Below are positions 34,972 to 43,470 of a stretch of DNA of 64,000 nt, in pieces. Positions within the stretch are counted from its first letter, which is position 1; each line of letters opens with the position of its first letter. The DNA is from JACMLD01 sp963705285 (GTDB lineage: Bacteria > Bacteroidota > Bacteroidia > Chitinophagales > Chitinophagaceae). Where the stretch lies: assembly GCA_963705285.1 (NCBI GenBank), contig OY970066.1, positions 4,030,001-4,094,000 on the forward strand, read 5' to 3'. The notes below the pieces were generated by a model. That model ran no database searches. It saw only the letters and a list, made by a program, of their open reading frames with translations, and was not told where the DNA came from. Both the position numbers and the translations under genes were made by a program.

Positions 34972-35733
34972 ATGAGAAAACAAATTGCCGCGGCAAACTG
35001 GAAAATGAATTGTACGTATCAGCAGGCCGAAAAACTGCTGGATGATATTCTGAAACCAGGCATACAGTTACAGCCGCACCAGCAGGTGTTGTTTGCAGTT
35101 CCTTTTCCTTATCTTATTATGGCGAACAGCGAGGTGAGCGATGAAAATAATTATGATATAGCTGCTCAAAACTGTTATTCAAAAAAATCGGGTGCTTATA
35201 CCGGTGAAGTATCTGCCGAAATACTCGAATCCATTAAAATCAAATATTGCATCATTGGCCATAGCGAGCGCCGCGAATACTTCAATGAAACCAACCAGTT
35301 GCTGGCAGAAAAGTTGAACATACTGCTGGAGTTTGGCATTACACCTGTTTTTTGTTGCGGTGAGCCGTTAAACATACGCGAAGCGGGTACACAAAACAGT
35401 TATGTGGAAACGCAACTGCGCGAATCGTTGTTTCATTTGTCTGAAGCGCAGGTATCGCAGATAATAATAGCTTATGAACCTATCTGGGCCATTGGAACAG
35501 GCAAAACGGCTTCAACCGCGCAGGCACAGGAAATGCATGCACACCTGCGCAGTGTACTGGCTAAACAATATGGCAAACCCATCGCTAACGATATTTCAAT
35601 TTTATACGGTGGCAGCGTAAAGGCCGCCAATGCCAAAGAGTTATTTGCTTCTGAAGATGTAGACGGCGGACTGGTAGGCGGTGCATCACTGAGCGCAACC
35701 GAGTTTATTGCTATTATTGAAGCGCTGAAGTAA
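34972..35733 (+). CDS. tpiA: triosephosphate isomerase
   Basis: 253 residues. All TIM hallmarks are present: IAAANWKMN with the catalytic lysine, the catalytic histidine in IIGHSERREYF, the catalytic glutamate in IIAYEPIWAIGTGKTAS, and the phosphate-binding LYGGSVKAAN and GLVGGASL. It interconverts dihydroxyacetone phosphate and glyceraldehyde 3-phosphate in glycolysis, as a cytoplasmic dimer. The start MRKQIAAANWKMN is standard. It lies just upstream of a polysaccharide gene group with which it has no functional link. Confidence 0.97.
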   Translation: MRKQIAAANWKMNCTYQQAEKLLDDILKPGIQLQPHQQVLFAVPFPYLIMANSEVSDENNYDIAAQNCYSKKSGAYTGEVSAEILESIKIKYCIIGHSERREYFNETNQLLAEKLNILLEFGITPVFCCGEPLNIREAGTQNSYVETQLRESLFHLSEAQVSQIIIAYEPIWAIGTGKTASTAQAQEMHAHLRSVLAKQYGKPIANDISILYGGSVKAANAKELFASEDVDGGLVGGASLSATEFIAIIEALK

Positions 35734-35747
35734 AGGGGCAACCCAAT

Positions 35748-35755
35748 TATCTTTA
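35748..35755 (+). promoter_or_regulatory. -7-like box upstream of the flippase gene
   Basis: TATCTTTA matches TAnnTTTG in seven of eight positions and ends 9 bp before the ATG at 35765, predicting a nearly leaderless mRNA. Confidence 0.35.
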
Positions 35756-35764
35756 CACAACACC

Positions 35765-37081
35765 ATGAGGCTAGAAAAAAATATTTTAGGTGCCCTGTTT
35801 TGGCGCGCTGTATACTTTTTGTCGGTCTTCCTGCTCAATATTGTGATGGCCCGTTATTTCAATGCAGCTGGCAGCGGATGGATCTATTATATTACCAGCT
35901 ATTTTTCATTTATCATTTTGCTTGCAAGTTTCAGCCTGGAGTCTGGCATTACTTTCTTTGCCGCCAGCAATGCAATGGGTACCACTAAACTCTCGTGGTT
36001 TGCATTAATATGGAGTCTGGTCATCACAATGGTCATTACCGTGCTGGTTCACTCGTTTTATAAAGATCCCTTACCCATCTTTACCCGCACGGAATTTATT
36101 TATTTTTCGGCGCTTTATATTCTGGGTGTTTTACTAACCACATTGTTTGGGGCATTGTTTTACGCAGAGCACGACTTTGCAACGCCGGCAGTGGCATTAA
36201 CGATAACTAATACGTTGCTTATTTTGGCAGCATTGACCATTTCAATTACCGGCAAAACCGAGCCGCGTCAATTGTTCTTGCAGTTATTTTTTCTCAATTC
36301 GTTTTTTCAGGGATTGATTTTTGTTGTCATTCATTTTATCAAAAACGGGACGCTGAAATCATTCGCTTTGCCAGGGTTGGACGAGTTGAAATCACTGTTC
36401 AGATATGCCTACCTGGCATTATTTGCAAACCTCGTGTTCTTCCTGCTCTATCGCATTGACTATTGGTTTGTGAAAAATACCTGCACCGTTTGCCTGCAGG
36501 ATGATTTGGGAAATTATATACAGGTTTCAAAGCTCGGACAAATGTTCTTGCTGTTGCCTTCTGCTATAGCAACCGTGTTGTTTCCACGCACGGCGGCTGG
36601 TTTTGGCCGGAATGTAAATTTGATATTACCGGTTTTTTGCAGGGTATTACTGGTGGTGTATATGGTACTTGTGCTGCCTCTAATAGCAGGTGGAAAATGG
36701 TTATTTCCCTTTGTGTTTGGAAATAGTTTCAGCAACATGTATATACCGTTTTTGTTGCTGCTGCCAGGCATCATGTCTCTGGCATCTGTAACATTTGTGA
36801 GCGCATATTATGCCGGAAAAAATAACGTGATGGTGAATCTAAAAGCTTCTTTGCTTGCTTTGGTAATAGTTATTGTGGGTGATATATGTTTTATCCCCGG
36901 CGGGGGTATCCAGGCTGCAGCTGCTGTGAGCGCTGTAGCTTATGTAATTTGTTATTTTTCTATTTTATTTAGGTTCAAGGCTGACTATGCAGCCCCGGTC
37001 AAATCATTTTTTGTACCTGCAAGGGGAGATTTCAAAACAGTTTATACATATCTTGTTCATCAATTTAAGTCGACGCAGTAA
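35765..37081 (+). CDS. polysaccharide (lipid-linked oligosaccharide) flippase
   Basis: 438 residues with about 12-14 membrane segments, for example AVYFLSVFLLNIVMARYFNA, ITSYFSFIILLASFSLESGI, LALFANLVFFLLYRIDYWFV and LGQMFLLLPSAIATVLFPRT. The pattern fits the MATE-like fold of Wzx/PST exporters. It would move undecaprenyl-linked oligosaccharide across the inner membrane. It heads a group with a methyltransferase and a glycosyltransferase that follow within 14 bp of each other, so it is part of a surface-glycan operon. Which glycan is unknown. Confidence 0.88.
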   Translation: MRLEKNILGALFWRAVYFLSVFLLNIVMARYFNAAGSGWIYYITSYFSFIILLASFSLESGITFFAASNAMGTTKLSWFALIWSLVITMVITVLVHSFYKDPLPIFTRTEFIYFSALYILGVLLTTLFGALFYAEHDFATPAVALTITNTLLILAALTISITGKTEPRQLFLQLFFLNSFFQGLIFVVIHFIKNGTLKSFALPGLDELKSLFRYAYLALFANLVFFLLYRIDYWFVKNTCTVCLQDDLGNYIQVSKLGQMFLLLPSAIATVLFPRTAAGFGRNVNLILPVFCRVLLVVYMVLVLPLIAGGKWLFPFVFGNSFSNMYIPFLLLLPGIMSLASVTFVSAYYAGKNNVMVNLKASLLALVIVIVGDICFIPGGGIQAAAAVSAVAYVICYFSILFRFKADYAAPVKSFFVPARGDFKTVYTYLVHQFKSTQ

Positions 37082-37091
37082 TTCAATATAT

Positions 37092-37826
37092 ATGTCTGTT
37101 AACAAAGTCATTGATTTTTATGACCCATTTTATGCAAATCGGGAGAATGTGGTTATCAATGACCGGATTTACAGTTTATTTAAACGGACAAAAAAAGCAG
37201 GTATCAACACAAACTCTTCTCTAATTGAGCTGGGTTGTGGCGCTGGCGGTATGAGTTTTTTGTTAAGCCGTATAATAAAAAAAGGATGTATTGAAGCCGT
37301 GGATATAAGCCCAGCCGCTATCAGTATTGCCAGGAAAAATTGCAAACAAAATAATATTTATTTTACTGTTGGCAACATTTTGACATTCACACCTCAGCAC
37401 ATCCACCAAGCTGATTTTATTACTTTGTTTGACGTATTAGAACATATCCCTTTAAAGGATCATGATGAATTAATAACGCGTGTGTCTGGGATGATGCACA
37501 AAGACAGCTGTCTCCTTATAAATATTCCTAACCCAAGGCATATTCAATACGATGCCCTGCACCATCCGTCGGTGCTCCAGGTAATTGATCAGCCGGTTGA
37601 GCTGAGTCACCTTGTTCCATTATTAGAAAAAAATCATTTGCTATTAGAATTTATGGAGATTTACGGTGTCTGGAACGAATTTGAATATCAGTTTTTTCTA
37701 ATTAAGAAAGATAAGGCGTACGCGCCAGTCCCCTTAAGGAAAACACTTGGCTTGTTTCGTCTGATAAAAAGAAAATGCGAAAGAATGTTTGTAAAGGCAT
37801 TCTATCGGTATCCTCGACGACCCTGA
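37092..37826 (+). CDS. class I SAM-dependent methyltransferase
   Basis: 244 residues from the ATG at 37092 (MSVNKVIDFYDPFYANREN), 10 bp after the flippase stop. The open frame extends into the flippase gene, but those codons look like an overlapping-frame artefact. Motif I is SLIELGCGAGGMSFLLSRII, motif II CIEAVDISPAAISIARKN, and the post-II acidic motif ADFITLFDVLEHIPLKD. The family methylates small molecules or sugars; the substrate is presumably the glycan or lipid made by this operon. The glycosyltransferase gene starts 14 bp after its stop. Confidence 0.9.
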   Translation: MSVNKVIDFYDPFYANRENVVINDRIYSLFKRTKKAGINTNSSLIELGCGAGGMSFLLSRIIKKGCIEAVDISPAAISIARKNCKQNNIYFTVGNILTFTPQHIHQADFITLFDVLEHIPLKDHDELITRVSGMMHKDSCLLINIPNPRHIQYDALHHPSVLQVIDQPVELSHLVPLLEKNHLLLEFMEIYGVWNEFEYQFFLIKKDKAYAPVPLRKTLGLFRLIKRKCERMFVKAFYRYPRRP

Positions 37827-37839
37827 TAGCGCTTGTATT

Positions 37840-39021
37840 ATGAAAAAAATTTTGTGGCTGCCTAGTTGGTATCCGTCTAAAATAGACCGTTTCACCGGCG
37901 ATTTTATACAACGCCATGCACGCTCTTTGGCATTGTTCCAGCCGCTGGTGGTTATTTATGTCGTCAAAGACGAACATGGACTGGTAACAAATGATGTTCT
38001 GGCTGAAACGACAACCCAGCAGAATCTCCAGGAGACTGTCATTTACTATCATCCAGCAAGTACACCCATAGCATTCGCCAACAAGCTTCTTTCTTCTCGA
38101 AAATACATGGCTGTATATAAAAAGTATCTCCAGCAGTATATAGAAAAGGAAGGATTACCTGATTTTGTACATGTACATGTACCAATAAAAGCCGGCTTGG
38201 TGGCGCTGTGGCTGAAAAGGAAATACAAGCTGCCTTTTTTTGTAACAGAACATTGGGGCGCCTACCACACGTTTATTTCTGATAATTACTTTACTCGTGG
38301 GATTTTTTTTCGCCGCCTAACAAAAAAAATCTTTGAAGCCGCAGACCTGGTTCACGCAGTAAGCGAATCAAGTAAAAAGCAATTACACGAACTTTTCTAT
38401 ATCACAAAGTTTGTTGTCATTAACAATGTGGCAGATGAGCAGCTTTTTTACTATAGTGCACCCAGTCCTGTTCACCCGTTTATATTTATACATGTGTCTT
38501 CTTTTGGGTATGAAAAGAATATAGAAGGCATATTAACAGCCTTTGGCAGATTGAAGCAACACACAGACAACTGGAGATTTTTGGTTGTTGGTCCTTATAA
38601 CCAACGTTTAATAAACATGACTGCTGACTTGAATATTACTGGTTTGGTAGAATGGAAAGGCATCTTGTCTTATGAAGAAGTTGCCACGGTCACCAGAGCA
38701 GCCCATTGTATGGTCATGTTTAGTCGCTCAGAAAACTCGCCTTGCACCATTATTGAAGCGCTGATGGCAGGGCTGCCCGTAATCAGTAGCAATGTCGGGG
38801 GCATACCGGAATTGGTAAATGAAGATAATGGCAGATTGGTAAGCCCGGGCGATGTTGAGGCACTGAAAGAGGCCATGGCAGTCATGATAGAAAAGTATGG
38901 AAGATATGACCGCAGTGAAATAGCAACCCAGGCACTGGCGCGTTTCAGTTATAAAGTGATAGGAGCACAAATAGCCGGTTTATACAAGATCAAAACGCAC
39001 ATAGAACAATTTACCGTTTAA
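37840..39021 (+). CDS. glycosyltransferase family 4 (GT-B fold)
   Basis: 393 residues. The N-terminal domain starts KKILWLPSWYPSKIDRFTGD, typical of GT4 proteins with a bound acceptor site. The C-terminal donor site has FIHVSSFGYEKNIEGILTAF (GT-B), FSRSENSPCTIIEALMAGLP and VISSNVGGIPELVNEDNGRL, the E-x7-E signature of retaining GT4 enzymes. It uses a nucleotide-sugar donor; specificity is unknown. It is third in the flippase, methyltransferase, GT series. Its last 11 bp overlap the 3' end of the convergent gene. Confidence 0.93.
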   Translation: MKKILWLPSWYPSKIDRFTGDFIQRHARSLALFQPLVVIYVVKDEHGLVTNDVLAETTTQQNLQETVIYYHPASTPIAFANKLLSSRKYMAVYKKYLQQYIEKEGLPDFVHVHVPIKAGLVALWLKRKYKLPFFVTEHWGAYHTFISDNYFTRGIFFRRLTKKIFEAADLVHAVSESSKKQLHELFYITKFVVINNVADEQLFYYSAPSPVHPFIFIHVSSFGYEKNIEGILTAFGRLKQHTDNWRFLVVGPYNQRLINMTADLNITGLVEWKGILSYEEVATVTRAAHCMVMFSRSENSPCTIIEALMAGLPVISSNVGGIPELVNEDNGRLVSPGDVEALKEAMAVMIEKYGRYDRSEIATQALARFSYKVIGAQIAGLYKIKTHIEQFTV

Positions 39022-40066
39022 TGGCCGCAATGTTAAATCCAAACATTGTATTGGTTGTCACCTGTACATCTTTATAGTTACGTTTGGAAAACCAGGCGCC
39101 GGCCTCTTCGTGAGAGTGTTCCCAGCGATATTGTGGAGAAAGCCAGTCCAGGATATCAATCATCATTTCCCGCGTATTTTGTTGATTGCCTTTTAGGCGT
39201 TTAACAATATAACTTACAGGCAACAGGGTAAACAGATAGCAATAGTATTGTAATTGAATGGGCAACTTTGAAGTAAAACGTCGGATAAAATTAAAAAGAT
39301 TATGGATAAAGTTCTTTCGTGGATGATATATCCATATGCTTAGTTTGCCCCCTTTTTTCACGCAAGGTTCAATACAAGAAAACGAAAGTTCAGTATTATT
39401 GGTATGGATTAGCACACCGCTGCAATGAACCAGGTCAAAGTAATCAAATGCCACGGGAGGAAACTGTACATCGCCTTGTATAAAGTGGGCATTGCTGTAG
39501 ACATTTCGTTCGTAGGCTCTCTCTATGCTGTTGCTAAAATCCATCCCTACAACAGTGGCGTGTTCGGCAGCAATTAATTCGTTTAGTTGTCCGTTGCCGC
39601 ACCCTGCATCAAAAATCAGCTTTCCAGGAAGCTTTGTTGCCGGCTCCGCAATTTCATCAAGAAAGCGTTGGAGCATGTTATCAGGATCGGCGTCCCAGGT
39701 TTTGTCTTTTTCATAATTATAGATACTCCATTCAAATGCGAAACTCTCTTTCGTTTTGCGGTTCTTTTTTAGAATATAATTAATAAGCCGGCCATATTTG
39801 TTTAGCAATATTTTTTTACGAGAGGCATAATTTGGCAAATGTTCCACTAGAAAGTGTTCGTGATCGAGAAATGACTCAACGTTGAGCCGTGGAATTCCAT
39901 TAATTACAGGATAAAACCACTCCGCACCAATTGCAAAAAGCAAAGCATTGTCTATTATGATCTCTTGGGAATTGTTAAACGTCTTTGTAGCGTAGCTGAT
40001 AACTTCCAACTGAAGGTTATTCCTTGAGACTGGGCAGCGCAGTAACGATAAAAGCGATTCTTGCAT
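39011..40066 (-). CDS. methyltransferase with N-terminal Trm112-like zinc-ribbon-type domain
   Basis: 351 residues. The first 70 residues (LLSLLRCPVSRNNLQLEV, GAEWFYPVINGIPRLNV) are a Trm112/UPF0434-like domain with only one of the usual cysteines evident. The SAM-binding core is LIFDAGCGNGQLNELIAAEH and VVGMDFSNSIERAYERN, followed by YFDLVHCSGVLIHTNN, a UbiE/COQ5-like Methyltransf_11 pattern. Such fusions are frequent in polysaccharide clusters, where they modify sugars. It runs convergent to the GT4 gene, with an 11 bp overlap, and towards the acyl-CoA-binding gene it is spaced 18 bp on the same strand. Confidence 0.88.
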   Translation of the reverse strand: MQESLLSLLRCPVSRNNLQLEVISYATKTFNNSQEIIIDNALLFAIGAEWFYPVINGIPRLNVESFLDHEHFLVEHLPNYASRKKILLNKYGRLINYILKKNRKTKESFAFEWSIYNYEKDKTWDADPDNMLQRFLDEIAEPATKLPGKLIFDAGCGNGQLNELIAAEHATVVGMDFSNSIERAYERNVYSNAHFIQGDVQFPPVAFDYFDLVHCSGVLIHTNNTELSFSCIEPCVKKGGKLSIWIYHPRKNFIHNLFNFIRRFTSKLPIQLQYYCYLFTLLPVSYIVKRLKGNQQNTREMMIDILDWLSPQYRWEHSHEEAGAWFSKRNYKDVQVTTNTMFGFNIAAIKR

Positions 40067-40084
40067 AGCGGAGGCAGGAAATAA

Positions 40085-40339
40085 TCAATTTTTCAGCTTC
40101 TCTACCAGGTTAATATAATCCTGCATGGCGCCTTCTTTTGTCTTGCCTTTCAGCGACGACCATGCTTCGTATTTTGCTTTGGCTACAAAATCGAACATGC
40201 CGGGGGCGTCTCCATTTGCATCGCCTTCAGTAGCCTGTTTATAGAATGAATACAATTGCAGCAGGGTGTCATTGCTGGGGCGGTCTGGTAAATCCTTGCT
40301 GTCTGCAACGGCCTTGGTAAAGAGGGCGGTCAAATCCAT
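40085..40339 (-). CDS. acyl-CoA-binding protein
   Basis: 84 residues from the ATG at 40339 (an alternative ATG six bases upstream gives 86). The ACBP signature is intact: QLYSFYKQATEGDANGDAPG, then MFDFVAKAKYEAWSSLKG and EGAMQDYINLVEKL. The four-helix fold binds long-chain acyl-CoA esters in the cytoplasm and buffers or delivers them for lipid synthesis or beta-oxidation. ACBP is mainly eukaryotic but is found in a number of Bacteroidota. The methyltransferase gene lies 18 bp downstream on the same strand. Confidence 0.93.
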   Translation of the reverse strand: MDLTALFTKAVADSKDLPDRPSNDTLLQLYSFYKQATEGDANGDAPGMFDFVAKAKYEAWSSLKGKTKEGAMQDYINLVEKLKN

Positions 40340-40406
40340 TTTCACTTATTTGAAGCGAATGTAAGAATTTTGGCGGGAGTTTGGGATGCAAGCCGGATAA
40401 AATAAA

Positions 40407-40432
40407 AGGCCCACCTTAGAAAGGGTAGGCCT
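40407..40432 (-). terminator. rho-independent terminator of the fasciclin gene
   Basis: AGGCCCACC and GGGTAGGCCT pair with one mismatch around a TTAGAAA loop. On the minus strand TTTATTTTATC follows. It lies 40 bp past the fasciclin stop. Confidence 0.7.
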
Positions 40433-40471
40433 GTGTGTGTGAAAAATCCCACTATACACCAACCTTCGTTA

Positions 40472-41041
40472 TTAATTTGGCATCAGCACGGTATCTATAA
40501 CATGAATGACACCGTTGCGCTGGTTAACATCTTTAATGGTTACGGCAGACATACCGCCTTTCTCATCTGTGAGCATCAGTTTAGAACCCTTCATTGTGGC
40601 CGTCAGGGTGCCGCCGCTCACTGTTTTCAGCTCCGCCTTTCCGCCGCCTGCCGTAATAAGCGCCGCAATGGCCTTAGCATCATACTTGCCGGACACCACA
40701 TGATACGTGAGTATTTTGGTGAGGGTTTCTTTGTTTTCCGGCTTTACCAGGCTTTCAACGGTACCCTGCGGTAGTTTGTTGAATGCCGCATTTGTGGGCG
40801 CAAAAACCGTAAATGGGCCGTCGCCCTGTAAGGTTTCTACCAGGCCGGCTGCTTTTACAGCTGCTACCAGTGTGGTATGATCTTTTGAGTTTACGGCGTT
40901 CTCAACAATATTTTTTGATGGATACATGGCTGCACCACCCACCATTACCGTTTTCTCTTTCGCCATACTGTCCTGCGCATTTGCGCTGTTATTTACAAGT
41001 ACTGAAAAAGCCATTACGCCTACTATCGTTAAAATCTTCAT
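40472..41041 (-). CDS. secreted fasciclin-domain protein
   Basis: 189 residues with a signal peptide (ILTIVGVMAFSVLVNNSANA). One fasciclin (FAS1) domain covers about 45-188: VAAVKAAGLVETLQGDGPFT, VFAPTNAAFNKLPQGTVESL, ILTYHVVSGKYDAKAI and NGVIHVIDTVLMP. FAS1 proteins are extracellular adhesion modules found in many Bacteroidota. A terminator follows on the same strand, so it is monocistronic. No repeat array is near it. Confidence 0.95.
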   Translation of the reverse strand: MKILTIVGVMAFSVLVNNSANAQDSMAKEKTVMVGGAAMYPSKNIVENAVNSKDHTTLVAAVKAAGLVETLQGDGPFTVFAPTNAAFNKLPQGTVESLVKPENKETLTKILTYHVVSGKYDAKAIAALITAGGGKAELKTVSGGTLTATMKGSKLMLTDEKGGMSAVTIKDVNQRNGVIHVIDTVLMPN

Positions 41042-41317
41042 TGTCTGTTTTTAAATAAGTTTATTAAAATCGGTTAAGCTTTCTGGGTGGTATTGGTAAT
41101 TTACATGTATGCTACCACCATCACATACGACGCCTGGGGATACACGGATTTCTTATTTTGGTTTTTTATAAAAAAATTTACCGCTAAAAGCTGTTAAAGA
41201 AATTAACTTATACCCGCTGTCAAAATGCAGGCTGGTTTCTGTTATATGCAAATTGAAAGCATTCTTTACCTGGAAAAGGGAAAAGCTGTATTTTTAAATC
41301 ATAAAATGCTTATCGCT

Positions 41318-41734
41318 ATGGCCTATTGGTTAGTAAAATCCGAACCTGATGCATACAGCTGGGAGCAACTGGAAAAAGACAAGCAAACTGTGTGGAGTGG
41401 GGTACGCAATTACGCCGCACGCCTGCACCTGCGGGCAATGAAAAAAGGCGATGAAGTATTTTTTTATCATAGCAATGATGGGCTGAATATTGTGGGCATT
41501 GCCAAAGTGGTGAAGGAAGCTTACCCAGACCCTACCGCCGATGACGATACGTGGTCTGCCGTAGATATTAAAGCTTTTAAAAAACTACGCCAGCCCGTTG
41601 ACCGGGATGCTATAAAAGCCGATAAAAGGCTGGCCAATATGGCGCTGGTACGGTTGGGCCGACTAAGCGTGCAGCCGGTAACAGATGAGGAGTGGAAGAT
41701 TGTAATGACCATGGCAGGCGAAACTAAAAAATGA
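41318..41734 (+). CDS. EVE-domain protein
   Basis: 138 residues from the ATG at 41318 (MAYWLVKSEPDAYSWEQLEK), which matches the thymocyte nuclear protein 1-like EVE start. The open frame upstream (from 41225) lacks family similarity. Further motifs: VWSGVRNYAARLHLRAMKKG, VFFYHSNDGLNIVGIAKVV and DPTADDDTWSAVDIK. EVE domains fold like PUA/YTH domains and recognise modified bases in DNA or RNA. A specific target is unknown. The secreted hydrolase gene begins 4 bp after its stop, so the two are co-transcribed, though without obvious functional link. Confidence 0.92.
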   Translation: MAYWLVKSEPDAYSWEQLEKDKQTVWSGVRNYAARLHLRAMKKGDEVFFYHSNDGLNIVGIAKVVKEAYPDPTADDDTWSAVDIKAFKKLRQPVDRDAIKADKRLANMALVRLGRLSVQPVTDEEWKIVMTMAGETKK

Positions 41735-41738
41735 TTGT

Positions 41739-42635
41739 ATGCGTATTATTCCGGCACTGATGTTATGTATGGGATTGTATGGTGCAGCCGCTGCACAAAC
41801 AGACAGCATGCTGGTAGATCCAGCGCTTACCTCGCCCGGTATCGTTGGCGTTTGGGGAAACCATACTGCCTATATCAATAAAACCAAAAAGCCCGTCAAC
41901 AAATTATTGGTCATGATTGTCGGTACCGGCACGGCCGCCAATCACAACATTCCGTTTTTTAATTTTGCTGCCGGCGCCGGTTACCATGTGGTGAGCGTCG
42001 ATTATAAAAATACCGTTATCACCACCGCGTGCAGCAACAGTGAAGACAGTACCTGCTTCGACAAGTTCCGGCAGGAAATTGTTTTTGGTGATCCGGTAAG
42101 CGAGCTGGTAAATGTTGACGCTAAGAATAGTATTTACAACCGGCTGCATGCGTTGCTTGTGTATCTTTCTGAAAATTATCCAAAACAGGGATGGCAGCAA
42201 TACCTGTTGGGCGATTCTATGAACTGGCCTAAAATAATGGTGGCCGGGCATTCACAAGGTGCCGGTCATGCAGCGTACCTCGCAAAAAAATTTCCGGTAT
42301 ACCGCGCGCTTATTTTTGCAGGCCCGCAAGATTACCTGGTAAAATTTGCGTCACCCGCCGGATGGTTACGGCAAGCGAGCGCCACCAACCCTTCAAAATA
42401 TTTTGCTTTTCTTCATACAAAAGATCCGTATGATTTTAATAAACAAAGCGCAGATTGTCTTGCATTGATGCCTCCTGGCACCGATGTTCTGCTGGTACGG
42501 CCCAATGAAGAAGTGGCCAGAAAAGCGCGCATCCTCGTTACCAATTTTGAGACATCCAATCCACATGAGGCAATGATGCAACCTCCATTTTCAAAAGCGT
42601 GGGCATACCTGTTGTCTGACAATGTAGCCAAATAA
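41739..42635 (+). CDS. secreted alpha/beta hydrolase
   Basis: 298 residues with a signal peptide (ALMLCMGLYGAAAAQ). The nucleophile elbow is MVAGHSQGAGHAAYLAKKF (GHSQG, about residue 170). A catalytic Asp/His pair is plausible at HTKDPYDF and NPHEAMM. YHVVSVDYKNTVITTACSNS is the core region near strand 4. It resembles the BPSS1187 family of periplasmic hydrolases. Substrate unknown. It follows the EVE gene by 4 bp. The region 42636-42751 holds a short heptamer run and then the sirtuin start. Confidence 0.85.
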   Translation: MRIIPALMLCMGLYGAAAAQTDSMLVDPALTSPGIVGVWGNHTAYINKTKKPVNKLLVMIVGTGTAANHNIPFFNFAAGAGYHVVSVDYKNTVITTACSNSEDSTCFDKFRQEIVFGDPVSELVNVDAKNSIYNRLHALLVYLSENYPKQGWQQYLLGDSMNWPKIMVAGHSQGAGHAAYLAKKFPVYRALIFAGPQDYLVKFASPAGWLRQASATNPSKYFAFLHTKDPYDFNKQSADCLALMPPGTDVLLVRPNEEVARKARILVTNFETSNPHEAMMQPPFSKAWAYLLSDNVAK

Positions 42636-42711
42636 AATTACCCATTATCGCTTTTACCGGGTTACTTTTTTATTGTTGCGTGATCTCCTGCTATCTGATC
42701 CTCCGCCTTGT

Positions 42712-42746
42712 CTTAATACTCTATACTAACATCTATATACTATTTT
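42712..42746 (+). repeat. heptamer-like run (ATACTNN) upstream of the sirtuin gene
   Basis: AATACTCTATACTAACATCT and TATATACTATT end 5 bp before the ATG at 42752, similar to the run upstream of yajQ. A private word, four or so imperfect copies. Confidence 0.5.
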
Positions 42747-42751
42747 AGCAT

Positions 42752-43444
42752 ATGGGCAAAAAGAAACTGGTAGTGCTTACAGGTGCAGGCATTAGCGCCG
42801 AAAGCGGTTTGCGCACTTTCCGCGACAGCGATGGTTTATGGGAAGGATACAATATTGAAGATGTAGCCACGCCGCGCGCCTGGCGAAAAAATCCTGCCCT
42901 GGTACTTGATTTTTATAACCAACGCCGTAAAAATGTGCTGGCCGCAAAACCCAATGCTGCCCATACGGGCCTGGCAGCGTTGGAGCAATATTTTGATGTA
43001 CACATCATTACACAAAACATTGATGATTTGCATGAGCGCGGTGGTTCAGGCAAGGTTTTGCACCTGCATGGTGAAATCATAAAAATGCGCAGTGAAAAAA
43101 ATGAACATCTGGTTACTGAAATAAGAGAAGATATTCTTTTGGGCGATAAAGCAACCGATGGTGCGCAACTGCGGCCGCATATTGTTTGGTTTGAAGAGCC
43201 GGTGCCCATGATAGAAAAAGCAATGCCCATTGTGATGGGTGCAGATATTTTTGTGGTGGCTGGCACTTCATTGGTAGTATATCCCGCTGCCGGGTTAATC
43301 AATTACGCGCAGGACGGTATTCCAAAATTTATTATTGATAAAACGATTCCGTATACATCTTCCGTCAGTAATCTCACCGCTATTGAAAAACCAGCCACCG
43401 AAGGGGTGGCGGATCTGCTGGTGGCGCTGCAGCAATACCGGTAA
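42752..43444 (+). CDS. sirtuin-type NAD-dependent protein deacylase lacking zinc cysteines
   Basis: 230 residues. The sirtuin motifs are GAGISAESGLRTFRDSDGLW, the NAD-binding TQNIDDLHERGG, the catalytic histidine in LHLHGEI, and AGTSLVVYPAAGLINYA. Between the catalytic His and PHIVWFEEPVPM the protein reads IKMRSEKNEHLVTEIREDIL, with no cysteine. The four zinc-binding cysteines of CobB/SIRT5 are therefore absent, as in a known Bacteroidota subgroup (from memory). It removes acyl groups from lysines using NAD+. Targets are unknown. It is convergent with the saccharopine dehydrogenase-like gene, 26 bp away. Confidence 0.93.
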   Translation: MGKKKLVVLTGAGISAESGLRTFRDSDGLWEGYNIEDVATPRAWRKNPALVLDFYNQRRKNVLAAKPNAAHTGLAALEQYFDVHIITQNIDDLHERGGSGKVLHLHGEIIKMRSEKNEHLVTEIREDILLGDKATDGAQLRPHIVWFEEPVPMIEKAMPIVMGADIFVVAGTSLVVYPAAGLINYAQDGIPKFIIDKTIPYTSSVSNLTAIEKPATEGVADLLVALQQYR

Positions 43445-43470
43445 CATAAAAATACGGTTATAGCTTACAG

